Notes under the pieces: model-generated
What the model was told of the DNA's origin: nothing
The model's database searches: none
Seen by the model: the letters and a program-made list of their open reading frames with translations, nothing else
Part shown: piece by piece, positions 26,001-37,268 of the stretch
Position numbering within the stretch: the stretch's first letter is position 1
Layout: the number at the start of each line of letters is the position of its first letter
DNA from: Phytophthora colocasiae
Taxonomy: Eukaryota; Oomycota; Peronosporomycetes; Peronosporales; Peronosporaceae
Direction of reading: 5' to 3'
Length of the DNA stretch: 64,000 nt
Assembly (NCBI GenBank): GCA_018806915.1
Contig: JAGKQI010000100.1
Location: 2,852,001-2,916,000, forward strand
Program-made: the position numbers and the translations under genes

Positions 26001-29000
26001 GAATCTCCTTCCAATGATGAATTTTAACCCACGGTTGAGCCATTTCCTTCACCAAACTCAGCTTTCGCAAATAATCGATGACATTTTGATGAATATTCCC
26101 CAGCATTTTTTCAGCAAATCCAGCTCTTTCACGACTTTGAAGCTCTTTGATAACAGGTAAAAAACTGTGGACTTTTTCAGCATGAACTTCCCAGTTTTGT
26201 TCACTGAAAATCCCGTTTTCCATCGAGTTAATAGCCGCCAGCCACCCCAGAGTGAACGTCACTAGCTCCTGCACCTCCCCCCACTTTGTCATAGCTTCTG
26301 CTAGTGAAGGGATTTCCACAACTTTCAGTCCAACCATCTTCTGGTACTCCTGATACAGCTTTGTGGCTTTTTCAATGGCTGTTAATTCCTTTACAACCTC
26401 CTGGAACGTACCCACGTTCTTCTCCATGTCTTCTTCTTCCTCTAAATCGCAAAAGTCATCGTACATTTTCAGCAATTTCTGGCATCTGAGCGAATATTTC
26501 TGCAACACAGTGCTCACTTGGTACGTGATATTTGGCAACACTTTGGAAGCGAATTTGGCGTGGGATTGGACGAGAACAGTGTATTTCCCGAGAAACTGGT
26601 GCATGACATTGTATTGGGGAGAAACTTCCGAGCCTAAAGGAGGGGCGAAGCGCTTGAGAGCACGAACTGTTTCGTCCACATTGCGAATATTCTGGTTAAG
26701 CTGCTTCTCGCTGTCTTTGAGCATCCGGACTTGCTTCATCTGTTCGCAGAAGAATTCAATCAGCTGCGGACGATCTTCTAGTACTATTGTGGCCCGTTGA
26801 AGTGCATTAACACATTCTGTCACTCCTTCAACTGCGAGTTGGTACAGAGTTTGATGCAAAGAATTTCGTTCCTGGAAAATGAGATCCAAGATTTCGGATA
26901 TCGAATGTCGACATTGAATTTCGAGAAACCCAACTTTCCAACTCGATTGTAGCTTTTGGCAGGAATGTTGGGATTTATCCAGAATATTCAGACGCTGAGC
27001 GAGATATTTCAAGAACCGAGAGAGCTCGCCACCAGATATTCCCGTTAGCTTCGAGAGCTCAGTCGTAGGATAAAGTTGATTCTGGTTCTCACGTGGTACA
27101 GCACACTTTCGGACCGACTGAACCTCCACATATACGAGACGAAGAGACTCAAACGCCAGCATTTGTTGGGCTGCTCTTTCAAACCAGAGAGCGAGCTCCG
27201 AGATTAATTCTCTCGTCACTTGATCAAATATTGGATCTTTTCGAAGAACCGACTGCAAATCGAACTCGGCGGAGAACAAGTCGCTGGCCTCGAACGATCC
27301 AGATACAACTGCTAAGACGCCAGTGCCTCGGTTGTTACTCCACGTGATGGCATTTTTGGTGAAGTGGAAGTTGCTTACAAGGCGAATGAGACGAGCTAAA
27401 CCATCCAAGAACACGTGCTTCGTCTGTTCGAGAGATGGTATGAGTTCTAGTGAGTCCCCAACAATCGTCACAGCAGCACAAATCGCCCCGAAGTTCTCTT
27501 CAGTCGACAATTCGTCCCGTAAATGCTGGACGCAGCGGATGATCATCAAGTAGAGACTCTCCGTGAACATGTAGTCAACCATACGGATATACGTGTCTAG
27601 CAACGCCATGTCAACTGTTGCAGTATCTTTTTGACGTTGTATGTCACCTTTACGTCGACGCATCGCAGTTATGGGGGCAGATTTCCACTTGGCGTTGATC
27701 ATTCGAACGGAAGAAGCTTCAGCGCTGTAGAGTTCATCCAAATTCGTCGGGGGTTCGAGGTCGTCGAAGATTTGTTGGACCATTTCCTCCATGAGAGTCA
27801 GAAGCTTCTCCTTTGCGTCGATTAACTTCATTTCTGCCGTCGTTAACTGCTCTTTCTGGTGTTCCTGTACGGTAGTCAGATCCACCGCAGGTCGAGTACC
27901 AGGTAACGTTAACGATCTGATCTCCTGGATATCACGAAGAACAGGACATGAACGCAGTAGAGGCCGGACGAAAGATTGACGCGCGAACGGCAGACAATGC
28001 GCGATTCTTTTACAGTTTTCGCGATAAATTGTTAGTCGGACGGCATGAATCCACCCCATGAACACTTTCCGAACTAGAAACTTCTGGAAAAGCGGGATTC
28101 CAGCCAGTAACAGTGAAAACATCTTACTTTCCATAATCCATTGCGATAACGGGATAACTTCTCCAGAGACGTCGTTATCGTTGTTGTTGGTGTGATGGAC
28201 GAGGGACGTGGATGTCATCATGAAATAATCGCCAGCACCAGCTTGAGGCGCCTCGTCGACTCGCTCCAAGTCATACGGCAAGTATTTTCCAGTGGTTGTA
28301 GGTACCGATGAGAGTCCAAGTGAGAGCTTCGCAGTGTTAGAGCGTGTACCTTTGGCGTTCTTCCTCTTAAAGTACAAAACGTCGTGCTTGTGTTTGGCAT
28401 CCAAGAAGAATAAAATTGCGTTCTCAACGCCAGAAAACTTCGTGTTGTCAGTAGAAGTCTCGGGATCGTATTGTCCACTCTGTTCTTCGATACTCACGCG
28501 TCGTAGAGCAGCAAATCTCTGCACCAACCGGTCGAATAGCTCCTTATTCTTCCTTCGAAGCTTATCCACAAACGCACTACAGTTAAAGTTAGCGAAGTAT
28601 CAACTTTAACCACATGCTACATCCACATACCTATGCGAAAGTTGATCTGAAGCTTCCAGAGTCTGCATTGGCATCAACTTTGGTGATTTCTGCATCATTT
28701 TACTAGATGCAGCACCCCTTTTCTCTCTCCATCTTGTCTTAGCAACTGTCGGACCTCTTGGTGCAATCGGTCGGAACGGTGGATCCGCTTTGAAAATCTC
28801 CAGTGGTTGTACCAATTTACGATGTGAGAGAGGAACATGCACAGGTGAGTGCCAACTCTGTCCTCTCCTGGATGGCCGTGCTGTCGTTTCAACCGTAGTC
28901 TTTGCAGCTTGCAGTTCCTCCTCCTTCCCCGCATTTCGCACCACGAAAGCCACCGGAGGTTTCCGACGCAGCTCCAGCATCTGATCCTCATCCATGTACA

Positions 29001-29298
29001 TCCGGGACTGCTCGAATATGTTCGGATATGTGTCTCCTTCATCACCGCTGCCTGTATCTTCACTAGCGTTCACCCGTTCATACTCATTCACTGCCATATC
29101 CGTCGACGACTCCTCGTGCGCAATGGAATTCGTCACATTTTCTCGCTCCGAAGCGTCTAGAAGCTCACGCCTCGCCTGCTCCCGTGTACGTAAGGCAGTT
29201 CCAGTAGCAATAGAGCCAAATGTCGGTGCGCGGGGCGAGAGGGTCCTATCTATCGAGCTACGGCGTGTGCGTAGGTGCTGCTTCAAGTGACCGTCCAT
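14045..29298 (-). CDS. dynein heavy chain with degenerate AAA1, about 4946 aa, eight exons
   Basis: Motor heavy chain of axonemal type. Exons: 29298-28631, 28576-20219, 20163-18408, 18346-18203, 18141-15015, 14948-14773, 14708-14378 and 14325-14045; phases agree throughout. Seen in order: an N-terminal low-complexity region, the tail, the linker (ends near YARDPSHLPRMVSKCFRGI), then AAA1-AAA4, stalk and microtubule-binding domain (LSQINKYHIVEMKSFTNPP, about residue 3220), AAA5 (FKIPFLVDPLDRGVSWIKQ), AAA6 and the C-terminal domain (SGLFLSNAGWS, FFRCPLYQC). AAA2 (GRGVCGKST, about 1992) and AAA3 (GESGVGKT, about 2438) keep P-loops. AAA1 (about 1661) reads SPANGGCTRKRT where GPAGTGKTET is expected, and its Walker B reads LSFSGLQI instead of CFDEFNR. 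AAA4 reads NGSDTADRRS. The last exon is less certain; an alternative stop lies at 14331. The start is the first ATG; an upstream TTG in frame is ignored. Confidence 0.93.
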
Positions 29299-29392
29299 AT
29301 TATTCAAAGTGCTACCATTTTCAGTACTATTTGTAAATTACATCAACATAGCCACATACAACTACCAGTCACTTTCAATATTATTGGAGACC
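29299..29392. promoter_or_regulatory. 94-bp bidirectional promoter space, dynein/WDR89
   Basis: The dynein start codon (minus, 29298) and the WDR89 start codon (plus, 29393) are only 94 bp apart, so both core promoters and both leaders must fit here or overlap the neighbouring coding sequence. The stretch is AT-rich with no clear TATA box. No other explanation for the spacing was seen. Confidence 0.6.
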
Positions 29393-30547
29393 ATGCGCAC
29401 TGCACTGGACCGGGGCGGTTTGACGTTGGCGCACACGGCGGTGGCGTCCTTCGCGGCCGCGCCAACGAGCGACACGTCTTTAACTGCGAACCCAAGCGAA
29501 GACTTCGACTACGACTACGTTTTAGACGTGCAACCCACGGCGCACAGCAGCGGCTTGGCGTTGGCACTGTCCAACCGTAAAATTCAGTTGCGCAGTCTGG
29601 AAACGTTGGGACTTGTGCACGAGTTCCACGCTCACAACGCCACTATTAATGAAGTGTGGACGTCTTCATCTTCAACTACTCAATTGGCCACGTGCTCTAG
29701 TGACGAGTGCGTGAAGCTTTGGGACACGCGCGCGGCGCTGCCGGCCATGGTGGTGCCGGTCGGCCGGGAGGTCTGGAGTCTGTCCATTGGCTGCGGCGAG
29801 ACGCTGCTAGCTACGGGCACTGACGAGCTCGCACTGTTTTATGATGTGCGCACGGGCAAGCAGCTTGGACAATATGGAGAGAGTCACGTGGACGCCATCA
29901 CCAAAGTCCGTTTCCATCCGACGCAACCAGCGTTCGTGGTCACGGCGTCCGAAGACGGGGTCGTGTGCTTTTTCGACTGTCGCATATCGGACGAGGACGA
30001 CGCGCTCGAGAGCATCCTCAATGTTGAGAGCGCCGTCACCACTGTGGGCTTCTTCGGCCCGCAGAAAGAGAATATCTTCTGCTTGACCGGCACGGAGACG
30101 CTCGACCTGTGGAACCTCTGGACGGCCGAACGCTTGCACCACTATAACACTATCCGCGACGACTGCAACAGCAACGGCCTGGCCACTGACTATTTAATCA
30201 ACTGCGTGTACGACGACCAGTCCAACGAGCTGTTCCTGCTGGCCGGCAACCACGATGGCGACCTGAACGCCGTCAATATCGGCACGGACGCCGCCTCGGC
30301 CGGCAAGTTGCAACACGCCGCTGCACTAAAGGGAGGACACAAGGCCTGCGTACGCTGCGTATACTACGACCCGAACTGCTCCACACTCTACACAGGAGGA
30401 GAAGACACGCGGCTCTGCAAGTGGACAGTGCCCGGCGCTCCGATCAATGCGGCGGACAGCAACATATCCACACCGTCCAGCAGAAAAGCGACAGGACTCG
30501 ACCCTGCAGGTATCCGGAAGGCGCGCAAGGCCTCCCGTCCGTATTAG
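29393..30547 (+). CDS. WDR89: WD40-repeat protein, WDR89-like
   Basis: Single-exon gene, 384 aa. It forms a beta-propeller of about six to seven WD repeats, with clear repeat ends at ATCSSDECVKLWDTR, TGTDELALFYDVR, TASEDGVVCFFDCR, TGTETLDLWNLW and TGGEDTRLCKWTV. The last repeat with GHKACVRCVYYDPNCSTLYTGGED is characteristic of WDR89, a conserved protein of poorly defined role. The C-terminus is short and basic (RKARKASRPY). An in-frame upstream start at 29309 would add 28 residues, but it would place the start 11 bp from the divergent dynein start. The ATG at 29393 is therefore preferred. Confidence 0.85.
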   Translation: MRTALDRGGLTLAHTAVASFAAAPTSDTSLTANPSEDFDYDYVLDVQPTAHSSGLALALSNRKIQLRSLETLGLVHEFHAHNATINEVWTSSSSTTQLATCSSDECVKLWDTRAALPAMVVPVGREVWSLSIGCGETLLATGTDELALFYDVRTGKQLGQYGESHVDAITKVRFHPTQPAFVVTASEDGVVCFFDCRISDEDDALESILNVESAVTTVGFFGPQKENIFCLTGTETLDLWNLWTAERLHHYNTIRDDCNSNGLATDYLINCVYDDQSNELFLLAGNHDGDLNAVNIGTDAASAGKLQHAAALKGGHKACVRCVYYDPNCSTLYTGGEDTRLCKWTVPGAPINAADSNISTPSSRKATGLDPAGIRKARKASRPY

Positions 30548-30748
30548 ATAGTCTGTTTTGTTTCAAGAACTGCTAACGACTAACGCGTTTTAGTCCTGCT
30601 TCACTACCCACTGGTTCATCGTGTCTATTGTGGCCATTGGTGATAGCGTGTTTGAAGTTGCTGAGTATTTAGGTCCGACAAGATAGGAGTTTCGACGACG
30701 GGTGTGTAGGAGCTATTTTCTGACGGATTCCGGCACACCCGAAACACC

Positions 30749-30763
30749 TCCTCATTCACGAAG
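30749..30763 (+). promoter_or_regulatory. initiator-like element upstream of the kinase gene
   Basis: CTCCTCATTCACGAA matches the oomycete initiator consensus (YTCAYTYY-like, CTCATTC core). It lies about 70 nt before the kinase ATG, the usual distance for transcription starts in Phytophthora. Confidence 0.5.
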
Positions 30764-30823
30764 AAGGCCGCTCCAAGTGACTCCTGTTCGAACTCTGTCG
30801 ACGTTTCTCGTTCCTCCTTAACC

Positions 30824-32013
30824 ATGACGGGAATTATGAAGAAAGTGACGGAGTTTTACAAGAAGGATGAGTGTAGCAAATACTACAAACTGGGCAAGAC
30901 CCTCGGAACGTACGTGGACGTGCCTTGTTGCTCTGCTTTATCAGTATTGAGAGTTGTTTTGTGTATTTTTCCAGTGGAAGCTTTGCAACGGTCAAGAGCG
31001 CAATCAGCAAGGCAGACAACTCGCGATGGGCTGTGAAATGCATTGACAAGGCAAGTCTAACCGCAGAAGATGAAGAAGCACTACGTGTCGAGGTGGAAGT
31101 GCTACAACTTGTGCACCACATGAATATCGTGCAGCTCAAAGAAGTGTTCGACTGCCACAAGACCTTCTACATGGTCATGGAGGAGATGAGTGGTGGTGAG
31201 CTCTTCGATCGCATCGTGGAGAAGGAGAAATACTCTGAAAAGGAGGCCAGTTGCGTGGTCAAGAAGCTGGCGGATGCGTTGCTCTACTGCCACCAAAAAG
31301 GTATCGTCCACCGTGACCTCAAGCCTGAGAATCTGTTGTACCAGTCCACGGACGACGATGCTGAGATCAAGATCGCCGACTTCGGTCTCGCCAAGCTGAT
31401 CAAGGGCGATTCACTCATGCAAACAGCATGCGGCACACCCGGTTACGTGGCTCCGGAGATCCTCGAAGGTCGTCCGTATGGAGCGGAGGTGGATCTTTGG
31501 AGCCTCGGGGTCATCGCGTACATCCTGTTGTGTGGCTTCCCTCCGTTCTACGATGAGAACAATGCTGCGCTCTTCCAGTCGATCAAGTCGGGTGTGTACG
31601 ACTACCCAAGTCCGTACTGGGACTGCGTATCAGATTCGGCCAAGGACTTAATCTCGAGACTGCTGGTCGTTGATCCCAAGAAGCGATTCAACGCCCAGCA
31701 GGTGCTCGATCATCCGTGGGTAGCCGACATTCACGGTGTTAGTGGTGATGCCCTACCGCACTTCACCCAGGAGATGAAGCGCTATAACGCACGTCGCCGT
31801 TTCCGTGCCGGTATTATGGCGGCTAAGACGATCTCAGCCTTGCACTCGATTCAGAAGCGAGTGAGTGCCAGTGACTTCGAGCCACCAGTAGCTGCTATTG
31901 CTGCTGTCGGCTTGGGAGCTGTGAAGGTACCAGGAACGACTCCAACTACAACTGATGGAGGAGCAACTACAGCCGCTTCAGCACCAGCTCCTGCTGCCCC
32001 CGTGACGCAGTAG
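30824..32013 (+). CDS. calcium/calmodulin-dependent-type Ser/Thr protein kinase (CaMK1-like)
   Basis: Exons 30824-30909 and 30975-32013 encode 374 aa. The 65-nt intron splits the glycine loop: LGKTLGT joins GSFATVK. Kinase motifs: ATP Lys in WAVKCIDK, catalytic HRDLKPENLL, DFGLAKL, an activation loop with TACGTPGYVAPEIL, and YGAEVDLWSLGVIAYILLCGFPPF of the CAMK group. After the domain comes the CaMK1-type autoinhibitory and calmodulin-binding-like helix (MKRYNARRRFRAGIMAAKTISAL), then a Pro/Ala/Thr-rich tail of about 50 residues. No EF hands, so it is not a plant-type CDPK. Cytosolic signalling enzyme; substrates unknown. Confidence 0.93.
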
Positions 32014-32141
32014 AGGCACGAGAGGATTCCGTCCAAGGCAATATAAACTTTATTTGACCTGAACTTGCCTACGAATGAGAACAACCTCAAAGAAATATTG
32101 ATATGGTTGATTCAATGACAAAACTAAAGCTGATTGCTCTC

Positions 32142-33641
32142 CTACAACGAGCAAATGTTCTCCACGGGCGTGATAGTTGAGAAGTGGACGTCCTTGTCCT
32201 CCTCCTCGAGCTCCTGAGCACGCTTGCGGGCCTGGTAGATGAAACCGAACGCCACCAGCATGGCACAACCGGCACCGGCCACAGCGAGTCCAACGACGCC
32301 CGTAGAGTTGCTGCCCTCACTCTGAGTGTTGGCCGACTGTGTCTTGTCACCGCCAGTACTGGACGTCTGCTGCTGCTGCTCTGACTCCGAGCTCTTACCG
32401 ATGGAGCTGACGGTCGAAGTAGCAGATTGAGTAGTCTCAGACGTGGTCTTGTCCGACTTGGAGTCGGTCTTGGTCTTCTCCTGTTCAGTGGACGAAGAGG
32501 TCTTGCTCGAGCTCGAGCTCGACACCTTCACGTCGCTGTCACTTCCCGAAAGCGAGGCTGAACCCTGCTTGGTCGACGCGTCTGAGCCCGAAGCTGAAGC
32601 GATCGAGCTGGACGTCGTGTTGGTCTCGCTAGATCCCGAGCTCTGGTAGGTCTCAGGAGCCGGGGTGGGGGTAGCAGTAGTGGGCTGTGGCGTAGCGGTC
32701 GTAGGCTCCGGCGTCGGCGCGGCAGTAGTAGGGGCTGGGGCGGCTGTCGTTGGTGCCGACGTAGTAGGCGCAGGCGTCTGCTGCTGCTGCTGCTGAGACG
32801 TCGACGGCGACTGGGACATGGTGAACTTGGGCTGTGAGTCCGCTGTGTACAGGCCGAACGTCTGCTCGTAGGCCGAGGACTTGCCGGGCGTATCGAAGAA
32901 CTGGAAGTAGAACTTCTCGCCCAAGGCACTACTCCACTGCTGGTAGTCGCTGTAGAACGTCTGCTCCCCTGCCAGACTGCCGGTGTTACCCGACACGGAG
33001 CCACTGGACGGCCAGCCCGTTTCGGTGAGCAACAGCTTGTCGCCGAAGCTGCTCATCATTGTCTTCCACTGCTTGTCAACGACGTCGATGGCGCCGTCGG
33101 CCGTCGTGCCCGGGTTGAAGAACGGGTGCACGTTCACACCCAGGACGTCACAGGCCGAGACGAGCTCCGACCAGCCCGAAATGCTCTGGTAACCGATCAC
33201 CTCCGTGTTACGCTGGACGGTGCCGACCTTGCAAGATACGCGGGACTTGATCTGGTTGATGACGTCGATCATGCCGCTGGGCACGCTCGAGGCACCTGCC
33301 AGGTTCTCGTTACCGACCATGATGATAGATACGCCACCGGCGTTGGCAGCCTTGATGGCGGCCTCCATCTGCTCCTGGTAGTCGCTCTGCGGGTACGGCA
33401 CGCCCAGGACGGCCGTGAGTCCGGCGGCCGTAATGATCGGGCCCATTTCCGTGTTGCCGAACTTGGAGATGTACGTGCGCACACTGGAGAAACCGGCACC
33501 GGCGATGGTCTTCATGTCGGCCTGCACGGTCGCATCGTTCTTGCTACTGACGTGGTCCGGGTCGTAGCACACGCCGTTGGCGTCCACCTGAGCCGAGAAG
33601 AGGGCGATAAAACCCACGACGATCGGCGCGAAGAACTTCAT
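32142..33641 (-). CDS. GH17 endo-1,3-beta-glucanase-like protein, membrane anchored (copy A)
   Basis: 499 aa, single exon. The signal peptide MKFFAPIVVGFIALFSAQVDA is followed at once by NGVCYDPDH. The GH17 domain spans about residues 22-270. The acid/base Glu is in VGNENLAG and the nucleophile Glu in LLTETGWPSSG. A Ser/Thr/Pro-rich stalk of about 180 residues follows (PAPTTAAPTP, SSSSSKTSSSTE), likely heavily O-glycosylated. A C-terminal transmembrane helix (VVGLAVAGAGCAMLVAFGF) precedes a basic stop-transfer YQARKR and a short acidic tail. Type I anchored enzyme facing the wall. A longer open frame to 34319 lacks any signal peptide and is not the start. A paralogue lies at 37269-38906 on the same strand. 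Confidence 0.9.
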   Translation of the reverse strand: MKFFAPIVVGFIALFSAQVDANGVCYDPDHVSSKNDATVQADMKTIAGAGFSSVRTYISKFGNTEMGPIITAAGLTAVLGVPYPQSDYQEQMEAAIKAANAGGVSIIMVGNENLAGASSVPSGMIDVINQIKSRVSCKVGTVQRNTEVIGYQSISGWSELVSACDVLGVNVHPFFNPGTTADGAIDVVDKQWKTMMSSFGDKLLLTETGWPSSGSVSGNTGSLAGEQTFYSDYQQWSSALGEKFYFQFFDTPGKSSAYEQTFGLYTADSQPKFTMSQSPSTSQQQQQQTPAPTTSAPTTAAPAPTTAAPTPEPTTATPQPTTATPTPAPETYQSSGSSETNTTSSSIASASGSDASTKQGSASLSGSDSDVKVSSSSSSKTSSSTEQEKTKTDSKSDKTTSETTQSATSTVSSIGKSSESEQQQQTSSTGGDKTQSANTQSEGSNSTGVVGLAVAGAGCAMLVAFGFIYQARKRAQELEEEDKDVHFSTITPVENICSL

Positions 33642-33694
33642 GGTTGGTGGTCTCTTGAGTACTTTTGCCTGGAAAAGTAGAGGTCCGTTCGATC

Positions 33695-33711
33695 GAAAGC
33701 GAGAATGAAAG
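33695..33711 (-). promoter_or_regulatory. initiator-like element of GH17 copy A
   Basis: On the minus strand the sequence CTTTCATTCTCGCTTTC fits the initiator plus flanking-element layout of oomycete promoters. It lies about 55-70 nt upstream of the ATG at 33641, which supports that start codon. Confidence 0.5.
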
Positions 33712-35030
33712 TGCTTGTCTGTCCGTCTGCAACGCGCCAGTCGGACAGGAAAAGAGGGGGGGAACGAACAGCGATCGACGATGTGATCACAGCCGCTGCG
33801 CCGTGGCACGAAGCGGAGACTTCTGTGGCCCGCGTTGACAAGCATGCACAGGGCGAGGACAAGGTGTTGCCGGCTCTTTCCAGCTGTTCGAGCGTGTGTT
33901 CGCCATGGGCGGCAATAACAGGCGGCGGGGCTGGCGACTTTAGCGAGAGAGTGCTCCAGGTTCGTGGTCTCCGGTGCGGCTAGCAAGCTCTGCACCGAGC
34001 AGAGTTCTGTAACGTGCCGACATGTCTGCCAGGTTGCTTTGAAATGCCCATTAGCAATATGACTCGAACACACATGTAGCCAAGGCGGTGACAGGGAGGA
34101 AGCCTTTCGCCTGTCAAGCGAGGAGTCAACGCCTACGCTACTCCATTCAATGAGAGTCGGATGCGGAGCCGAACGCAAATCGGTGCATTGGCGCGAATTC
34201 CTTCGCGCAACATGTGCGGGCGTCGTGGTCTCTCGGAAGTTCCGACTCGGAACACTCTTTTGACCCGCTGTGCTCTCTGCTACTAGAGCCCTTCCCTTCT
34301 CTTTGAAGTTCTTTAGCACCGATCACAGGTCATCTCTTTCGATAGACTGGCGTCGAGAGTTAGGGAGGGCGAGTAAAATAGTTCATGCTTGCTGAGATGA
34401 ACCGACCTGTACCAGGTCTATCCATGATAGGCCAAGTCTTGAAGTCGCAGCGTGGCGTGCCTATCCTCCCGTGGACGATTGCCAGTGTCGGGCCTTTTCA
34501 GCTCGACGACGGTAGATAGGCCGCATGCAACTTTGAGCAGACCAACAACTTCAGTGACCTGGTCCTCCACCTGAAGTCTTCAGCATGTGGCTAGGCGGCT
34601 AAACTGTCATTGGAGCGTCAAGCTTCGTACGCCAACTGTTTGCTCTTAGGAAGATGGAGTTTCGCCAGCAGCACCTTTGTTGTGATAACGCACAATTGAC
34701 GTATAGTTTGATTCCTGGCATGAAGAGCGCGATTGAAATATCCAGCATCTACCGATCAAGGACAACGAGGCACTTCTAAAGCTCGGTTGATGAACTTCCG
34801 GACGCAGAAGCAGCGACTGGAAAGATCTAGCAGAGGCAGTGGATACCCGAAGGAGAATTTAGGTCCATTCCAGCACCGCCAATTTCGCACTTGGTTTCGC
34901 TATTGCATGTGTCTTCTGTTTTCACGCACGATGTGTTAACGGGATATTCTTCTGGTGATCGCATCGAGAAGTGGCGACTTTGAAGCTCACTTTAACATTT
35001 GCTCGCACACCCCCAAAGCCAACTTTAACC
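33712..35030. other. intergenic region between GH17-A and arrestin 1
   Basis: About 1.3 kb without a supported gene. Open frames here are antisense or upstream extensions of the glucanase frame, with no motif. The stretch presumably contains promoters for both divergent genes. Confidence 0.5.
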
Positions 35031-36032
35031 ATGGGAAAACTATTCGGATCGAAAGGAGGTCTACGCATTGAACTGGACCGCGGGAGCTACCAACCTGGAG
35101 ACGTCGTCAACGGCACAGTGTACTTCTCCGTCTCCACCGAGATCAAGACCAAAGGAGCTCTGGTACTGGAGGTGAATGGCGAGGAGTACGTCAAGTACAA
35201 TGAAGTGTACGGTGAATCTGCTGTGCCACGCAAACAGTCCAACAAGCTGCTAGCCGACCAGATCGATTTAAGCGACAACCGGGAGTCGTTCGCACCGGGA
35301 GAGTACGTCTTCGCTTTTAACTACCAACTACGTTCTACGCTGCCCGCCAGCTTCCACGTCGACCGTCGTCATGCAGGAGAGTTCTGCGACATCGACGCAG
35401 CCGTCAAGTACGAGCTGAAGCTGCGTTTGCCCGTCAAGGGCGCGTTTAAATCCGACATCAAGGCCGAGCACCCACTTATCGTGAAGTCGGCGCAGACGGC
35501 GCAACTTGTTCAGTCTCGGACAGATGTCACCGCTAAACACGCCAAACTCCTGGGTGTGATCCGGCAGGGGAACTGTGAAGTCTCTGGGTCTCTGGAACGT
35601 GACGTGTACGTGTCTGGCGAGACGTTGCAGGTCCGCGCGTCCGTTGTGAACGGTTCCAGTATGGACGTCAAGTCGGTATCTGTGCGGTTGGTGGAGAACC
35701 TGGTCATCCATGCTAACGGTAAACGCAAGGAGATCAAAGCCCAGACTTGCCTCGCGAAGAAGTACTTTGCCGGGGTGAAGGCAGGAGCTACAACAATCGA
35801 CCAGGCTTATTCGCTGGACCTGGTTGGACGATCCGAGCGGTTCGCGATTCTTCCCCCGATGGCTTCCAGTCTGGTGAGTACAAGTCATCACGTCGAAGTC
35901 CGCTGCAAATTCCTCATGAGTCCGAACGTGCACATTGAAATCCCCGTCAAGATTTTGGCTCCTCTAGTGGCGGATGTAGCGGCAGCTTCGTCGCAGCTCA
36001 TGTCAGATCACAAGGTGAAGAGCCTCGACTAA
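35031..36032 (+). CDS. arrestin-like protein 1
   Basis: 333 aa, single exon. Two arrestin-fold halves. The N-domain has LRIELDRGSYQPGDVVNG at the start and ends in a PGEYVFAFNYQLRSTLPASF block. The C-domain starts near NCEVSGSLERDVYVSGETL and ends HHVEVRCKFLMSPNVHIEIPV. These blocks are typical of alpha-arrestin/ARRDC proteins that recruit cargo for trafficking or ubiquitylation. I see no PPxY motif in the tail, so binding to NEDD4-type ligases is not supported. The ATG at 35031 begins MGKLFGSKGG, matching the MGK starts of the paralogues; the in-frame ATG at 34971 is rejected. First of five homologues in this window. Confidence 0.85.
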   Translation: MGKLFGSKGGLRIELDRGSYQPGDVVNGTVYFSVSTEIKTKGALVLEVNGEEYVKYNEVYGESAVPRKQSNKLLADQIDLSDNRESFAPGEYVFAFNYQLRSTLPASFHVDRRHAGEFCDIDAAVKYELKLRLPVKGAFKSDIKAEHPLIVKSAQTAQLVQSRTDVTAKHAKLLGVIRQGNCEVSGSLERDVYVSGETLQVRASVVNGSSMDVKSVSVRLVENLVIHANGKRKEIKAQTCLAKKYFAGVKAGATTIDQAYSLDLVGRSERFAILPPMASSLVSTSHHVEVRCKFLMSPNVHIEIPVKILAPLVADVAAASSQLMSDHKVKSLD

Positions 36033-36171
36033 AAGAAGCAGTCGCAAAACTTTCGCAATGGTTGCATCAAAATAATACTCACTTCAACTTCTAAATGGCT
36101 TCAATGCAGGATTCTTGTCGCCCAATATCATCGTTAGTCTCCTCTTTCAGTCAGTAGCCAATTTTCTAGAC

Positions 36172-37187
36172 ATGGGGAAGCTCGCTCAGGTGTTAGGCGT
36201 TGGCGTCAAAGGACAGCTTCGTCTCGAATTCGAGCGTGAAAAATACCAAGCTGGTGAAGTAGTTTACGGGACGATTTTCCTATCGATCGAGGAGCAAATT
36301 TACTGCGACGGAGGTTAGTTTACCATTCTTTCATAGATGTCGAGTGGTAGTTTATCTAACATTGTACTACTTCAGAGTTAATGCTTGACATCAGAGGCCT
36401 AGAGACCATCACATGGGTCAAACGCCAAGGCGAGAGTACGACGCATCATCAAGACAAATACGTGATTATCCACAAACAGCTACAGATTTCAACCGACCGG
36501 GAGATCTTCTCTCCAGGGGAATACGCCTACCAGTTCAGCTACGAGTTGCAGCCAACTTTACCTGGCAGCTTTCAGCTTTCACATCGATCTGCTGGTCGCT
36601 TTAGAAACATTCGGTCGACAGTGAAGTACGAGCTCAAAGCTCTTCAACGTGTTCAAGGAGCTTTTCGCGCTGACTTGGAGACGAAACGGGAGCTTGTGGT
36701 GGTTCCAGTGCCTACAGTTCCTGTCGTTCGTCCTCTACAGCGGTCAACAAGCCAAGAAGTGTGGGTCATGACAATGTTTCGTAAAGGCACGTGCCAACTT
36801 TCAGCATACATGGACCGAGATGTGTTTGTCCCTGGGGAGAAAGTGATGGTACGGTGCTCCATTTTCAATCTGTCGAAAGTGAATATCCGAGCACTTTCTC
36901 TTCGGCTTTACGAAGATCTCGCGCTGCATCACAAGAGAGGGAAGGATACACGAACGTCGACGTGCCTTTGTGAAGGAGAGTTTTCAGGCGTTCTTGCTGG
37001 GGACACCGCGGATAAAATCGTATCCCTGCACTTGATGGACTGGCGTTCGGGACGAGCTATTCAACCTTCGACTGCATCGCGGTTTATCGCCTGCGACTAT
37101 CGGATCGAAGTACGTTGCTCGTTCATGATGAGCCCCAGTGTCAGTTTGGAATTCCCTATTACGGTTGTTCACCAGAGCAGCAAGTAG
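36172..37187 (+). CDS. arrestin-like protein 2
   Basis: Exons 36172-36313 and 36376-37187 encode 317 aa. The 62-nt intron falls after YCDG in the N-domain, and the phase-1 junction gives DGELMLDIRG. The start MGKLAQVLGVGVKGQLRLEF aligns with the other paralogues. N-domain block: SPGEYAYQFSYELQPTLPGSF. C-domain block: CQLSAYMDRDVFVPGEKV and DYRIEVRCSFMMSPSVSLEFPI. It lies 139 bp downstream of arrestin 1, same strand, and is convergent with GH17-B 81 bp away. No PPxY motif. Function is inferred from the family only. Confidence 0.85.
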
Positions 37188-37268
37188 GAAAACACAAGGA
37201 TATCGGATACTATAAAGCTTCATAACCATTTCCATTTGAAAAGCTAAGCTTGACTCAATGTCTCTGGC

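Noticed and set aside
33126..33680. 184-codon plus-strand open frame
   Set aside because: Antisense of the GH17-A catalytic domain, the same shadow as in copy B.
33642..34319. Upstream extension of the GH17-A frame
   Set aside because: The signal peptide starts at 33641 and a good initiator lies at 33695-33711, so the upstream part is promoter, not coding.
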